Part shown: positions 19,046-30,783 of the stretch, piece after piece
Layout of the letters: each line of letters opens with the position of its first letter
Numbering within the stretch: the stretch's first letter is position 1
Source of the DNA: Brenneria alni
GTDB lineage: Bacteria; Pseudomonadota; Gammaproteobacteria; Enterobacterales; Enterobacteriaceae
Assembly: GCF_003666245.1 (NCBI RefSeq)
Contig: NZ_MJLZ01000022.1
Location: 1-64,000, forward strand
DNA: 64,000 bases
Direction of reading: 5' to 3'
The notes under the pieces: generated by a model
Database searches by the model: none
Told to the model about the DNA's origin: nothing
The model's input: only the letters and a program-made list of their open reading frames with translations
Position numbers and translations under genes: made by a program

Positions 19046-20740
19046 TCATTGTGACGTTTCTGTTACTGCCCCCTGATGCATCTGTTGCCTGATTGGTTGC
19101 CCGTTACTGTCAACGCCCTGCAATGAACCGCTTAACGTTGGTTTCAGCGGCGTATTGTCAGCCAGCCGCCCGTTCAGTTGTAACTGCAAGTTAGCGTTGC
19201 CTGACGGCGCGGCTGTCTGTGTGGGCCATCCCCAGCGCGTTAACATATCCAATGGCACTGATCGTCCGGTCATCGTAAGCGAAAATGCTCGGTTGGGATG
19301 TTGTTCGATAGTTGCTTTGGCTTCCAGCAAGCCGTTTTGTGTAAAGGCGCTAAGATCGCTGAATGAGATTTGCCCCTCATTGGCTGTTAATGCCAGTGAG
19401 GGCCGACGAACATCGACTTTATTGAATGTCGCATCGCTGGCGTTCAGATTCAGTGAGCCTGCCCAGATACCCCACTGGTGATGATGGGCCAGTAGCAGGT
19501 CACTGCCGTATCCATCCAGTGCGGTAAGCTGAAATGGAAAATCCGGGTTGATATCAATCAGCAGATTACGGTTGGCGGTGAATTTTTTGATATTCACTTC
19601 CGCCAGCCAGGTAGGCAGCGTGGTTTGCCAGCGCTGACGCCAGTCGCCGGGTAACGTGTATTCCATACCCGCGACAACGAATTCGTCCAGTTGTAACCGG
19701 TGATTGCTGCGCTGCCAGTTACCGTTGGTGCGCAACAAGCCTCCTTCCCAGCGAGTAGTAAACTGTTTGATTTCAACTCCGTTGGAGGAAAGTGCCAGAT
19801 TAACGATAGGGTCGATCAGATGCATATTTCCGTTAACGATATCGGTGGCATTGAACGACAGCTCGCCATCATCACTCTGCCAGTCATCCTGTTTGAATGT
19901 GACGTTTTGCAGAGTGACGTCAAGATCGATAAACGCCCATCCCGGCCCTTCAATGCGAGCGTCAATCAAATCAAAACGGGAGACGGCAACGGAAGGCAAC
20001 GCGGTAATCGGTTGCCAGAATTCTTGTATTGTTCTTGGCGTTTGCAAACGAACCTTGCTGAGACGCAGATTGTCGATCTGCCAGCTGCCATCTTCCGCAC
20101 GGCTGGCGCTGCCGGTTAACTGGCCTTGTGCCACATCCGCACCAAAATTATCTAAAGTGAGTTGATTACGATTTATTTCGCCTTGTACCAACACCTGACT
20201 GGCGGGAATATCATTAAGCCGCAATGAACGGGCGCTGAGTTGGAAATGCCCCTGCTTGCCTAATAAATATCCCTTTTCTGGCTGCCAGGGCGTGATACCG
20301 CCATTGACCTGTTGACCGTTTAATTGCCAGTTATCATCCTGCGCCTGAAGCGCCATAGTCCGCAGTTGCAAAACATCGGCTTCGATGGGCAGGGTTGCAG
20401 CGGTTGGCGACAGATTCAGCGTGCCGCCTTCCAGTTGCAGGCTGGAAAAATGGCGTGGGTCGGTTATCTGCCGCACGCTTAGTCCTGCCGAAATCTGTTT
20501 TGCCGTAAGCGTTGGCGGCTGATCCTTATAGCCAAATATGACGTCTTTCAGCAGGATATGATCGGGTTTAGACCAGTTATGGTCAATTTTTCCCAATGAA
20601 ATTTGATAGTCCGTATGCTGATTCACCCAATTGCTGACCTGGCCTGAAGCCCAGGTGCTTTGCAGTAATACATACAATATAACCAGTGCCAGTAATGCCA
20701 GCAGCAGGATGGTCAGCAATAATTTCCCGATAAATCTCAT
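19046..20740 (-). CDS. yicH: AsmA-family inner-membrane protein YicH
   Basis: A 564-residue member of the AsmA/TamB-like group thought to help move or organise phospholipids between the membranes. One N-terminal membrane segment (LLLTILLLALLALVILYVLL) anchors a large periplasmic beta-rich domain of repeated layers. Many blocks match E. coli YicH, such as GGTLNLS, WQIDNLRLSKVRLQ, FPFQLTALDGYG and FNKVDVRRPSLALTANEG. It is convergent with fabY and downstream of xanP. The precise function is not established. Confidence 0.9.
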   Translation of the reverse strand: MRFIGKLLLTILLLALLALVILYVLLQSTWASGQVSNWVNQHTDYQISLGKIDHNWSKPDHILLKDVIFGYKDQPPTLTAKQISAGLSVRQITDPRHFSSLQLEGGTLNLSPTAATLPIEADVLQLRTMALQAQDDNWQLNGQQVNGGITPWQPEKGYLLGKQGHFQLSARSLRLNDIPASQVLVQGEINRNQLTLDNFGADVAQGQLTGSASRAEDGSWQIDNLRLSKVRLQTPRTIQEFWQPITALPSVAVSRFDLIDARIEGPGWAFIDLDVTLQNVTFKQDDWQSDDGELSFNATDIVNGNMHLIDPIVNLALSSNGVEIKQFTTRWEGGLLRTNGNWQRSNHRLQLDEFVVAGMEYTLPGDWRQRWQTTLPTWLAEVNIKKFTANRNLLIDINPDFPFQLTALDGYGSDLLLAHHHQWGIWAGSLNLNASDATFNKVDVRRPSLALTANEGQISFSDLSAFTQNGLLEAKATIEQHPNRAFSLTMTGRSVPLDMLTRWGWPTQTAAPSGNANLQLQLNGRLADNTPLKPTLSGSLQGVDSNGQPIRQQMHQGAVTETSQ

Positions 20741-20827
20741 CGTGTCAGTCCATGCCAGTCGTCAGGGATAACTGTTTTTATGCCGCAATTACCCGAACGG
20801 CTCAATAGATAATGCTGTTACAGACAG

Positions 20828-20864
20828 TAAAAAGCGACCGGTGTTGCACCATCGGTCGCTTTTA
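20828..20864 (-). terminator. xanP terminator
   Basis: AAAAGCGACCG and CGGTCGCTTTT pair around a 12-nt loop, with T-runs in both directions. It lies between xanP and yicH, both on the minus strand. Confidence 0.85.
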
Positions 20865-20900
20865 TTCATGCTTCTCACAGATTATTGAAGCAAGTACGAA

Positions 20901-22292
20901 TTATTTTTCTTCCTGGGGAAAAACCAGATTCAGCACAATCGCCGTAATACCGCCAGCGGCAATACCGGAAGAGAGCAGAGTTTTCATCCAGTCAGGCGCG
21001 AATTGCAGAATGAGTGGTTGCTGCGAAACGCCCAGCCCTACGGCCAGAGAGAGCGCGATAATCATGATGGCGCGACGGTTCAGCGGCTCACGCGACACGA
21101 TACGCACGCCGGAAGCCGCGATGGTGCCAAACATGACGATAGTTGCGCCGCCGAGCACCGGCTCTGGAATATGTTGTACGAAACCACTGACGGCAGGGAA
21201 CAACCCCAGAACAATCAGCATCAGTGCAACCACAAAGCCGACGTAGCGGCTGGCGACGCCGGTAAGCTGGATTACGCCATTATTTTGGCCGAAACAGGAA
21301 TTTGGAAAGGTATTGAAGACGGCAGACAGACAAGAATTCAGGCCGTTTGCCAGTACGCCGCCTTTCAATCTTCTCATATACAGTGGCCCGCTGACCGGCT
21401 GCTCTGATACATCGGATGTTGCGGTGATATCACCAATGGTTTCCAGCGATGTCACCATAAACACCAGCATCAGCGGGATCAGCAGATTCCAGTCAAAGCC
21501 CAGACCGTAATATAACGGCGTTGGAACCATGATAAATGAACGCGGTTCGGCTGGAGCGCCGCTCGGCAACATATCCATCAACCAGGCACCCAGATAACCG
21601 ACGGCCATGGCGATCACCAGTGATGCCACGCGTAGGTAAGGGTTACGCTGGCGGTTCAGCAGGATAATGACCAATAGCACGATGCCTGCCAGCAACAGAT
21701 TCTTCGGCGCCCCAAAGGTATTGTTATTCATCGCGGCATAGCCTCCACCAATAGAGGTCAGACCGACCTGAATCAGCGACAGGCCGATGATCATCACCAC
21801 AATCCCTGATACCAGCGGCGTGATAATCCGTCGGGCAAGATGTAAAAAACGGGATAAAATGATTTCCGTAAAGGAGGCGACCATCAGCGTACCGAATAAT
21901 GCCGCCATCATGGTGGGGACATCCGCGCCGCCGTTTTTCAGCGCCAGTCCGCCCATGATCAATGGCGTAACGAAGTTAAAGCTGGTGCCTTGAATGGACA
22001 GCAAACCCGAGCCAACCGGTCCCCAGGTTTTAATTTGCAGAATAGAGGCCAGGCCGGAGGCAAACAGCGACATGCTGATGATGTGTTGCGTATCTTGCGC
22101 GGGTAAGCCCAGCGCCTGACAGATCAACAGGGCGGGAGTAATGACGGCGACAAACATTGCCAGCAGATGCTGGCAAGCGGCAAACAAGGTTTGCGGCAGC
22201 GGTGGCCTGTCTTCCAGACGGTAGATTAATTCACTGCGCTGAGGCGCAACAGGAATGTTTGTCTGAGGGGTATCCGTGGTGGTGTCGGTCAT
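20901..22292 (-). CDS. xanP: Xanthine permease XanP (NCS2 family)
   Basis: A proton-coupled xanthine importer of the nucleobase-cation-symport-2 family, with about 14 membrane segments over 463 residues. Signature stretches include [20 protein letters not shown] near the start, the central [15 protein letters not shown] loop, and [20 protein letters not shown]. The cytoplasmic N-terminus and the usual gap from recG match E. coli yicE. It may supply purines for nitrogen; the ureide locus 30 kb away is the only other purine-like function in view, and no link is shown. Confidence 0.93.
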   Translation of the reverse strand: MTDTTTDTPQTNIPVAPQRSELIYRLEDRPPLPQTLFAACQHLLAMFVAVITPALLICQALGLPAQDTQHIISMSLFASGLASILQIKTWGPVGSGLLSIQGTSFNFVTPLIMGGLALKNGGADVPTMMAALFGTLMVASFTEIILSRFLHLARRIITPLVSGIVVMIIGLSLIQVGLTSIGGGYAAMNNNTFGAPKNLLLAGIVLLVIILLNRQRNPYLRVASLVIAMAVGYLGAWLMDMLPSGAPAEPRSFIMVPTPLYYGLGFDWNLLIPLMLVFMVTSLETIGDITATSDVSEQPVSGPLYMRRLKGGVLANGLNSCLSAVFNTFPNSCFGQNNGVIQLTGVASRYVGFVVALMLIVLGLFPAVSGFVQHIPEPVLGGATIVMFGTIAASGVRIVSREPLNRRAIMIIALSLAVGLGVSQQPLILQFAPDWMKTLLSSGIAAGGITAIVLNLVFPQEEK

Positions 22293-22454
22293 AATAGTTG
22301 GCGTTCCTGAAACGACAAAGAGGGCATTGTAATGATCTGTTTTACAAAAGCAAACGTCTGCGGAACGGTGTTTCTGATATGCAATTTGTCAGGTTGTTAA
22401 TGCCTTATTATTTAAAGGGATATTGGATGGGACATGGCGCTGAATGCCGTGTCG

Positions 22455-24536
22455 CTAGGCATTGGTATAGCGGGTTCGTTCCGGCAACCAGCGTTCAATC
22501 AATGCTTTGGCATGGTTGGGATAACGTTGGTGGAGATGGCGGGCAACGCGCTGTACCTGAGGGATCAGCGCCTGATCGCGCAGTAAATCAGCGACTTTAA
22601 ATTCGGCATTACCCGTCTGGCGCGTGCCTAATAATTCACCCGGACCGCGGATTTCCAAGTCGCGTTGTGCGATAACAAAACCATCATTGCTGTCACGCAA
22701 TACCTGAAGCCTTTTTTGTGCGGTTTTGCTTAACGGGGTTTTATAAAGCAGCACGCAGTGAGAGGCAACCGCCCCCCGGCCAACCCGTCCACGTAACTGG
22801 TGGAGCTGTGCCAGCCCCAGTCGTTCCGGGTTTTCGATAATCATCAGGCTGGCATTCGGCACGTCAACCCCCACTTCAATCACTGTTGTCGCCACCAATA
22901 GCTGAAGCTCACCTTGTTTAAAGGCCAGCATGACGGCTTGTTTTTCCTGTGCTTTCATCCGTCCGTGTACTAATCCGACGGTGATATCAGGCAAGGCTGC
23001 TTTCAATTCCTGACAAGTTGCTTCGGCAGCCTGAGCTTCTAACAAATCAGACTCTTCAATCAATGTACAAACCCAATAGGCTTGCCGTCCCTCCTGCTGA
23101 CAGGCGTTGTCGACTCGTTGGATAATGTCATTGCGGCGCGAATCCGGTATGGCGACGGTGGTGACCGGCGTTCTGCCTGGCGGCAATTCATCGATCACCG
23201 AGGTATCCAGATCGGCGTAAGCGGTCATCGCCAGCGTGCGGGGGATCGGTGTGGCAGTCATAATCAACTGGTGCGGGTGGAACCCCTGCTCTTCGCCTTT
23301 TTCCCACAGCGCCAGACGCTGATGCACACCGAAACGGTGCTGTTCATCAACAATCACCAACGCCAGCCCGTTGAATTTTACCTGCTGCTGAAAAATGGCG
23401 TGCGTCCCCACCACCATTGATATCTGACCACTGGCAATGGCGTCTTGCTGTGCCTGCCGGGCTTTGCCTTTCTGCTTGCCAGCCAGCCAGCCGACTTCGA
23501 TACCCAGCGGCTCAAACCACTGGCGAAAATTATGGGCATGTTGCTCGGCCAGCAACTCTGTCGGCGCCATAAGCGCGACCTGCTTGCCGTTGGCAATCGC
23601 CCGTAGCGCAGCCAGTGCGGCAACCAGCGTTTTTCCTGAACCAACATCCCCCTGTACCAAGCGCATCATGGGGAAAGGCTTTTCCATATCGGTTTCAATC
23701 TCACCCACCACCCGCTCCTGCGCCTGGGTAGGCGTAAAAGGCATGGCCGCAAGCAGGCGCTGTTTGAGGGCGTCATTTACCACCAGTGGCAATGCCTGAT
23801 AACGTTGCGCGCCAGCCCGTACAGCCAGCATACTTAAGTTATGCGCCAGCAGTTCTTCCATAATAAGCCGTTGTTGCGCCGGGTGTTTACCTTGCTCCAG
23901 TTCACTAAGCTGCACATCCGGCGGGGGACGGTGCAGGATGTGCAGGGCTTCGGGCAGGCTGATGAGCGATCGGCTCAACTCTTCCGGCAGCAGTTCGTCG
24001 ATAGGATTGGCGTCCAGCAACGCCAGCGCCTGATCGGTGAGCTTACGCAGTGTTGCCTGGCGAACGCCTTCGGTGGAGGGATAAACCGGCGTCAGGGATT
24101 CCTGTAATTTGATTTGGATGTTATCGCCCTGTATACGGTATTCAGGGTGGATAATTTCAGCGCCGATTTTGCCCCGTTTAATTTCGCCATACGCGGTGAC
24201 CCGCTGACCCGGAGCCAGACTGTTCTTCATCGCCGCATTGAAATTAAAAAAAAGCATGGTCAGTACGCCGCTACCGTCACTGATCTGGCAGGTCAACATA
24301 CGGCGACGGCCAGAGGTTATGTCGTTGCGCAGGATTTCACCTTCCACCGTGGCGTACATACCGGGGAGGAGATCGCCAATGGGATAAAGGTGAGTACGGT
24401 CTTCGTAGCGTAATGGCAGGTGCAGTAATAGGTCCTGCACGGTCTCCAGCCCGAGGCGAGCAAGTTTAGCCGTCTGGCTGGCACCCACGCCAGCAAGGGT
24501 GCTCAACGGTTGGGTAGTCAGCAGGCGGCCTTTCAT
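22455..24536 (-). CDS. recG: ATP-dependent DNA helicase RecG
   Basis: Branched-DNA helicase that remodels stalled replication forks and Holliday junctions. The N-terminal wedge domain has an OB fold (TVEGEIL, GSGVLTMLFFNF). The helicase core has Walker A GDVGSGKT, DEQHRFGVHQR, MTATPIPRTLA and QLRGRVGRG. The start at 24536 (MKGRLL) matches E. coli and gives 693 residues. Its ATG overlaps the trmH stop by one base (TGATG), so the two are translationally coupled. Confidence 0.97.
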   Translation of the reverse strand: MKGRLLTTQPLSTLAGVGASQTAKLARLGLETVQDLLLHLPLRYEDRTHLYPIGDLLPGMYATVEGEILRNDITSGRRRMLTCQISDGSGVLTMLFFNFNAAMKNSLAPGQRVTAYGEIKRGKIGAEIIHPEYRIQGDNIQIKLQESLTPVYPSTEGVRQATLRKLTDQALALLDANPIDELLPEELSRSLISLPEALHILHRPPPDVQLSELEQGKHPAQQRLIMEELLAHNLSMLAVRAGAQRYQALPLVVNDALKQRLLAAMPFTPTQAQERVVGEIETDMEKPFPMMRLVQGDVGSGKTLVAALAALRAIANGKQVALMAPTELLAEQHAHNFRQWFEPLGIEVGWLAGKQKGKARQAQQDAIASGQISMVVGTHAIFQQQVKFNGLALVIVDEQHRFGVHQRLALWEKGEEQGFHPHQLIMTATPIPRTLAMTAYADLDTSVIDELPPGRTPVTTVAIPDSRRNDIIQRVDNACQQEGRQAYWVCTLIEESDLLEAQAAEATCQELKAALPDITVGLVHGRMKAQEKQAVMLAFKQGELQLLVATTVIEVGVDVPNASLMIIENPERLGLAQLHQLRGRVGRGAVASHCVLLYKTPLSKTAQKRLQVLRDSNDGFVIAQRDLEIRGPGELLGTRQTGNAEFKVADLLRDQALIPQVQRVARHLHQRYPNHAKALIERWLPERTRYTNA

Positions 24537-25228
24537 CAGCACTCCGAGGATTGCATTGACGCCCACCAGGCGGTATCAGCAACGATCTGACCACTGTTAT
24601 CAATATAAGGGCGGGGCAAACCTTTACGTTTGGCGACACGCGCCAGTACCGGGTAGCCGCCTTCAAACAGCAACCGCTGCTGTTCTTCTGCGTCCAACGG
24701 ACTGTTTTCACGCTGGTACATTCCGGCTAACTGACGTTGGCGCTGGGCTTCATACAAAATTAATGCGGATGCGACGGAAACATTCAGCGACTGTACCATG
24801 CCGGTCATCGGAATGATGATGTCTTGATCGGCCAGCTTTAGCGCGTCCATGCTGATTCCGGTTTTTTCTTGCCCTAGTAAAATGCAGGTCGGGCGGGTGT
24901 AATCAATCTCGCGGAAATCGACAGCCTGTTCAGAAAGATGGGTTGCCAGAATCTGCATACCTTCCGTTTGCAGATGGCTTACCGCGTCATGAATGGTGCG
25001 GTGTGTTTTAACCCGAACCCAGCTATTGCTGCCTGCTGCGGAAGACACCAGCGTTTTCATTCTGCTGGTAGGCCATACGGCATGAATCTGATGGACGCCC
25101 ACCGCATCGGCGGTACGGATAACGGCGGAAACATTATGCGGCTTATGCACCTGCTCCATGCAAATTGTCAGATCCGGCTGGCGGCAGGTCAGCATCTCTC
25201 TTATGCGCGCATAGCGTTGAGGTGTCAT
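24536..25228 (-). CDS. trmH: tRNA (guanosine-18-2'-O)-methyltransferase TrmH (SpoU)
   Basis: SPOUT-class methyltransferase for Gm18 in the tRNA D-loop. The three SPOUT motifs are NVSAVIRTADAVG, LGQEKTGIS and IPMTGMVQSLNVSVASALILYE, and together they form the trefoil knot. It has 230 residues, the usual length. It lies between spoT and recG as in E. coli, with a 5-nt gap to spoT. Confidence 0.96.
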   Translation of the reverse strand: MTPQRYARIREMLTCRQPDLTICMEQVHKPHNVSAVIRTADAVGVHQIHAVWPTSRMKTLVSSAAGSNSWVRVKTHRTIHDAVSHLQTEGMQILATHLSEQAVDFREIDYTRPTCILLGQEKTGISMDALKLADQDIIIPMTGMVQSLNVSVASALILYEAQRQRQLAGMYQRENSPLDAEEQQRLLFEGGYPVLARVAKRKGLPRPYIDNSGQIVADTAWWASMQSSEC

Positions 25229-25233
25229 AACGG

Positions 25234-27336
25234 TTAATTTCGGTTACGGTTAACTTTTATTACATCCGGCATTACGCGGATCTTACGCATAACATTCGCC
25301 AGATGAACGCGGTCGAGCGTGGTGAGACGAATAAACGCGCTGTATACGCGGCCATCTTTTTCTTCTGTATTAATACTCTGAATATTCGAGTTTGCGGTAT
25401 TGATGGCGGCGGCTAAATTTGCCAGAGCGCCTTGATGGTTGAACATATCCACTTTGATTTCGGCAATAAATTCCTGCTCCGCAACTTTATCATCCCACTC
25501 TACAGCCATAAATTTCTCTGGCTCTTTCTGATAACCGCGAATATTGCGGCAGGATTCGTGATGGATAACCAGACCTTTACCGGGGCTGATATGAGCAATA
25601 ATCGGATCGCCCGGGATAGGACGGCAGCATTTGGCGAAAGAAACCATCACACCATCCGCACCTTTAATCGGCAACTTGCGCAGCCCGGTGTTATCTAACT
25701 GGGATTGCTCATTCAACAGGTTTTTCGCCACCACCACGCTCATGGCATTACCCATTCCAATTTCCGCCATCAGATCGTCCAGCGTGGCGAGCTTCATTCT
25801 ATCCAGTTCAAGCTGAATATTCTTTTGCGGGATATCTGAAAGTTTACGACCGCTGCCTAACGCGTGATTCAGCAGGCGCCGGCCCAGGCTGACGGAATCA
25901 TCTCGTTTGAGATTCTTCAGCATCTGGCGGATTTTGGCCCGCGCTCGGGAACTGACGACGAAATTCAGCCAGGCGGCATTGGGTCTGGCGCCTGGCGCGG
26001 TAATGATCTCAACGGTCTGCCCGCTGGTTAGCGACTGTGACAGCGGGTAGGGCTGGCGATCGACTCTGGCGCCAACACAGGCATGGCCAATGTCAGTATG
26101 TACGGCATAGGCGAAGTCGACCGGCGTGGCGCCCGCCGGTAATTCCACAATCCGGCCTTCCGGCGTGAAGACATACATTTCATCCGGAAAGAGGTCAGAC
26201 TTAACGCTTTCGATAAACTCAAATGAACTGCCCGCGCTCTGCTGCAACTCCAGCAGGCTTTGCATCCAGCGTTGTGCGCGAACCTGTGCGGTGGTGCTGC
26301 TTTCGCCTTCTTTATAGGCCCAGTGCGCAGCCACCCCCATTTCCGCCATCTGATCCATATCATCGGTACGGATCTGCACTTCTACCGGCACGCCGTGAGG
26401 GCCAATCAGCGAGGTGTGCAGTGACTGATAGCCGTTAGCCTTAGGAATGGCGATATAATCTTTTACCCGCCCGGGACGCGGCTTATACAGGCTATGCACC
26501 TGGCCTAACACCCGATAGCAGGTATCCAGTTCTTTAACTATCACCCGAAAGGCGTAGATATCCATAATGGAATGAAAACGCTGTTCTTTCAGGTGCATTT
26601 TGCAGTAAATGGAGTAAAGATGCTTTTCGCGGCCACTGACGCGGCAGGCAATCCCGGCTTCGGTCAAACGACCTTCAATCTCGGCGAGGATTTTCTGGAT
26701 CATCTCTTTCCGGTTGCCACGGGCAGCCTTAACGACCTCTTTAATCACGCGGTAACGATTAGGATAGAGCGCTTCAAAACCCAGCTCTTCAAGCTCGGTC
26801 TTTAGGTGATGAATACCCAGCCGATGCGCCAGCGGACTGTATATTTCCAGCGTTTCGCGGGCAATCCGGCGGCGCTTGTCCGGGCGCAGCGAACCCAGCG
26901 TGCGCATGTTGTGGGTGCGGTCAGCCAGTTTGATTAGAATGACGCGGATATCCTGCACCATCGCCATGATCATTTTGCGAAAGTTTTCAGCCTGCGCTTC
27001 TTTCTTATCGCGGAACGTCAGCTTGTCCAGTTTGGAAACGCCTTCCACCAGCTCGGCGACGCTTTTGCCAAAAAGCTGTTCCATATCATGATAGGTGGCG
27101 GGGGTATCCTCTATCACGTCGTGCAACAATGCGGCCATCAGCGTTTCATAGTCGAGGCGCATCTCAGCCAGAATACAGGCAACGGCGACCGGGTGAGTAA
27201 TATAAGGTTCGCCACTGGAGCGAGTCTGCCCCTCGTGAGCATCACGTGCAACGAGGTAAGCCTGCTGTAAACGTTTAATCTGCTCTTCTGGCAGATAGCG
27301 TTGAATCAGCAGATTAAGGCTTTCAAAAAGGTACAA
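25234..27336 (-). CDS. spoT: Bifunctional (p)ppGpp synthase/hydrolase SpoT
   Basis: Controls alarmone levels during starvation, notably for carbon, iron and fatty acids. The HD hydrolase domain has YITHPVAVA and LLHDVIEDTPATY, with RTHNMRTL after it. The synthetase domain has KANGYQSLHTSL. TGS (MYVFTPEGRIVELPAGATPVDFAYAVH), a zinc-finger-like CCRPIPGD and an ACT domain complete it. It is 700 residues and begins with TTG (27334-27336), the same unusual start as E. coli spoT. It is downstream of rpoZ. Confidence 0.97.
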   Translation of the reverse strand: MYLFESLNLLIQRYLPEEQIKRLQQAYLVARDAHEGQTRSSGEPYITHPVAVACILAEMRLDYETLMAALLHDVIEDTPATYHDMEQLFGKSVAELVEGVSKLDKLTFRDKKEAQAENFRKMIMAMVQDIRVILIKLADRTHNMRTLGSLRPDKRRRIARETLEIYSPLAHRLGIHHLKTELEELGFEALYPNRYRVIKEVVKAARGNRKEMIQKILAEIEGRLTEAGIACRVSGREKHLYSIYCKMHLKEQRFHSIMDIYAFRVIVKELDTCYRVLGQVHSLYKPRPGRVKDYIAIPKANGYQSLHTSLIGPHGVPVEVQIRTDDMDQMAEMGVAAHWAYKEGESSTTAQVRAQRWMQSLLELQQSAGSSFEFIESVKSDLFPDEMYVFTPEGRIVELPAGATPVDFAYAVHTDIGHACVGARVDRQPYPLSQSLTSGQTVEIITAPGARPNAAWLNFVVSSRARAKIRQMLKNLKRDDSVSLGRRLLNHALGSGRKLSDIPQKNIQLELDRMKLATLDDLMAEIGMGNAMSVVVAKNLLNEQSQLDNTGLRKLPIKGADGVMVSFAKCCRPIPGDPIIAHISPGKGLVIHHESCRNIRGYQKEPEKFMAVEWDDKVAEQEFIAEIKVDMFNHQGALANLAAAINTANSNIQSINTEEKDGRVYSAFIRLTTLDRVHLANVMRKIRVMPDVIKVNRNRN

Positions 27337-27354
27337 GGGCGACTCGCAGTCTGA

Positions 27355-27630
27355 TTAACGACGGCCTTCAGCAATCGCGGTGACCGCCTGAATTTCTGCG
27401 GCTTCCTGCTCTTGCTGTTCCTGGCGGTCACGAACGTCCATAATCTGGGCGTTGATCAGACCTTCTTCGATCTCGCGCAGCGCGATCACGGTGTATTTGT
27501 CGTTTTCTTCCGGCACCAGCGGATCTTTGCCACCAATCTGGATCTGGCGGGCGCGACGAGCAGCGACCAACACCAGGTCAAAACGATTACCAATTTTCTC
27601 TACAGCGTCTTGAACAGTTACGCGTGCCAT
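27355..27630 (-). CDS. rpoZ: RNA polymerase omega subunit
   Basis: Small RNA polymerase subunit that binds the beta' C-terminus and forms part of a ppGpp site. It has 91 residues beginning [20 protein letters not shown], with ARRARQIQ and the Glu-rich tail typical of enterobacteria. Its pairing with spoT and gmk places ppGpp metabolism and guanylate kinase in one operon. Confidence 0.97.
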   Translation of the reverse strand: MARVTVQDAVEKIGNRFDLVLVAARRARQIQIGGKDPLVPEENDKYTVIALREIEEGLINAQIMDVRDRQEQQEQEAAEIQAVTAIAEGRR

Positions 27631-27684
27631 AATGTGCTACTCCACAGGGAAATAAAATGACTGGGCATCATACTGAAAGAGCCG

Positions 27685-28777
<1,093 letters not shown>

Positions 28778-30457
28778 ATGAAGTTTGGTACCTCTTTTTC
28801 ACAACCCAAGTTATCGTTTGTTCTAGCAATATATATTGGCCTTTTCCTCAATATCTCAGTCTATTATCGGCGGTTCGATAATTTTTCAACCTCTACAGGC
28901 GTAGCGCTGTCGAAATTCATCCCTGCGATGATTGAACTGATTGCCTCTGTATTGTTTACCTTTTTCCTGATGCGCATTATTTCACTGGGCGGGCGCTATT
29001 TTTATCGTATTGTCGCGTCATTGTTGGTGCTCATCTCCGTTGCCGCCAGTTATTACATGACGTTTTTTAATGTTGTCATTGGTTACGGCATCATTGCGGC
29101 TGTCATGACAACGGATATCGATCTTTCCAAAGAAGTTATCGGCTTGCATTTTATCTTATGGATGCTGGTGGTCAGCGCATTACCCTTATTACTGATTTGG
29201 AAAAACACGTTGCGCCATACATTGATTGAGCAACTGACATCGCCGGGAAAACGCCTGTCGCCGGTTCTGATCCTGCTGGCTGTTGTTGCCCTGGTCTGGC
29301 TACCAATCCGCTATATGGATAGGAATCAGTCGGTCTCCGAAAAGCTCTCCAACGTTGACTTGCCCAGCTATGGCGGTGTGGTTGCTCACTCTTATCTGCC
29401 GTCAAACTGGCTATCCGCGTTGGGGCTTTTTGCTTACACCAAATATGATGAAAGTCAGGATGAGACAAATTTGTTCGATCCCGGCAAACACTTTACCTAT
29501 ATTCCGCCAAAAGGCATTGATGACACCTATGTAGTCTTCATCATTGGGGAAACCACCCGTTGGGATCATATGGGGTTACTGGGATATGAGCGCGATACCA
29601 CTCCCAAGCTGTCTAAAGAAAAAAATCTGGTCGCTTTTCGTGGTCAATCCTGCGATACCTCGACCAAACTTTCCATGCGTTGCATGTTTGTGCGGGAAGG
29701 GGGAACTGAAGATAACCCTCAGCGAACGTTGAAAGAGCAAAATATCTTTGCGGTACTAAAGGAACTGGGATTTACATCCGAGCTATTCGCAATGCAGAGT
29801 GAGGTTTGGTTCTATAACAGTATTGAAGCTGACAACTACTCTTTCCGTGAAATGATTGCGTCGGAAAAAAGCAACGATGGTAAGTCAGTGGATGACATGC
29901 TGTTGGTGGATGAAGTAAAGGAATCGCTGGAACGTTACCCGAAAGGCAAGCATCTGATTGTGTTACACACCAAAGGCTCCCATTATCTCTATTCGATGCG
30001 TTATCCCCGCAGCTATGCCCGCTATCAGCCGGAATGTATGGGGGTAGATGCGTCCTGTTCCCGTGAGCAACTTATTAATGCTTTTGATAATAGCGTGTTA
30101 TATACCGACAGCTTCATAGACAAGGTTATTGATCAGGTACGGGATAAGAAAGCGCTGGTGTTTTATGCCTCCGATCACGGTGAATCCATTGATGATAACT
30201 CTCATCTGCATGGTACGCCGCGCCATATGGCGCCACCGGAGCAGTTCCGATCGCCAATGATGGTCTGGGCATCGGATAAGTTCCTGGCTGAACCCAATAA
30301 TCTCTACGCATTCGATCAGCTCAAGGCCCAACAGCGGATAGGTAAAACGCACCGTCACGAAGAGTTGTTTGATACCATCCTGGGCTGTCTTGGATATAGC
30401 TCGCCGGATGGTGGTATCAACCCTAAAAATAACTGGTGCCACAAACCTGGAAGTTGA
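28778..30457 (+). CDS. eptB: Kdo2-lipid A phosphoethanolamine 7''-transferase EptB
   Basis: Inner-membrane enzyme that adds phosphoethanolamine to the outer Kdo residue of lipopolysaccharide. About five membrane segments fill residues 1-185. The periplasmic alkaline-phosphatase-like domain has FIIGETTRWDHMG (metal Glu), the nucleophile Thr in CDTSTKLSMRCMF, LHTKGSH, YASDHGES and HGTPRHMAP. It has 559 residues (E. coli 563). In E. coli eptB is controlled by the MgrR RNA and sigma-E; no such control is visible here. The neighbouring tRNA-Pro gene is also next to eptB in E. coli. Confidence 0.94.
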   Translation: MKFGTSFSQPKLSFVLAIYIGLFLNISVYYRRFDNFSTSTGVALSKFIPAMIELIASVLFTFFLMRIISLGGRYFYRIVASLLVLISVAASYYMTFFNVVIGYGIIAAVMTTDIDLSKEVIGLHFILWMLVVSALPLLLIWKNTLRHTLIEQLTSPGKRLSPVLILLAVVALVWLPIRYMDRNQSVSEKLSNVDLPSYGGVVAHSYLPSNWLSALGLFAYTKYDESQDETNLFDPGKHFTYIPPKGIDDTYVVFIIGETTRWDHMGLLGYERDTTPKLSKEKNLVAFRGQSCDTSTKLSMRCMFVREGGTEDNPQRTLKEQNIFAVLKELGFTSELFAMQSEVWFYNSIEADNYSFREMIASEKSNDGKSVDDMLLVDEVKESLERYPKGKHLIVLHTKGSHYLYSMRYPRSYARYQPECMGVDASCSREQLINAFDNSVLYTDSFIDKVIDQVRDKKALVFYASDHGESIDDNSHLHGTPRHMAPPEQFRSPMMVWASDKFLAEPNNLYAFDQLKAQQRIGKTHRHEELFDTILGCLGYSSPDGGINPKNNWCHKPGS

Positions 30458-30547
30458 TAAAAATCACTGACTGCGATGTCTGTTTCCGGTGGCTGAACGC
30501 AGGCCGGACACTTTACCAACAGCCATAATCCTTTTTCCAAAAAGGGA

Positions 30548-30576
30548 TTGACGCCTCAATAGGGGAGCAGTAATAT
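30548..30576 (+). promoter_or_regulatory. tRNA-Pro promoter
   Basis: TTGACG (30548-30553) and TAATAT (30571-30576) are 17 bp apart, followed by the GC-rich GCGCCCGCG before the tRNA. A GC-rich discriminator of this kind is typical of stringently controlled stable-RNA promoters. Confidence 0.75.
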
Positions 30577-30587
30577 GCGCCCGCGTT

Positions 30588-30664
<77 letters not shown>

Positions 30665-30707
30665 AATCGACTTTCGGTAGGTATCAGTTACCACCGGAAA
30701 AGATAAG

Positions 30708-30742
30708 AAACCCGCCTTCTGTCTGGATTGGCGGGTTTTTTA
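30708..30742 (+). terminator. tRNA-Pro terminator
   Basis: AACCCGCC and GGCGGGTT enclose a 13-nt loop and are followed by a T-run. The distal arm and T-run are part of the 29-bp direct repeat that also occurs at 32992-33020. Confidence 0.85.
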
Positions 30743-30761
30743 TTGCCTGTTATCTATCGGT
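30733..30761 (+). repeat. Left copy of island-flanking 29-bp direct repeat
   Basis: It begins GGGTTTTTTATTG, continues CCTGTTATCTATCGGT, and matches 32992-33020 at 26 of 29 positions. It lies at the end of the tRNA-Pro terminator, on the side of the integrase remnant, so it is a candidate attachment site. Confidence 0.5.
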
Positions 30762-30783
30762 GTACCCCGTTTACAGCCGGAAA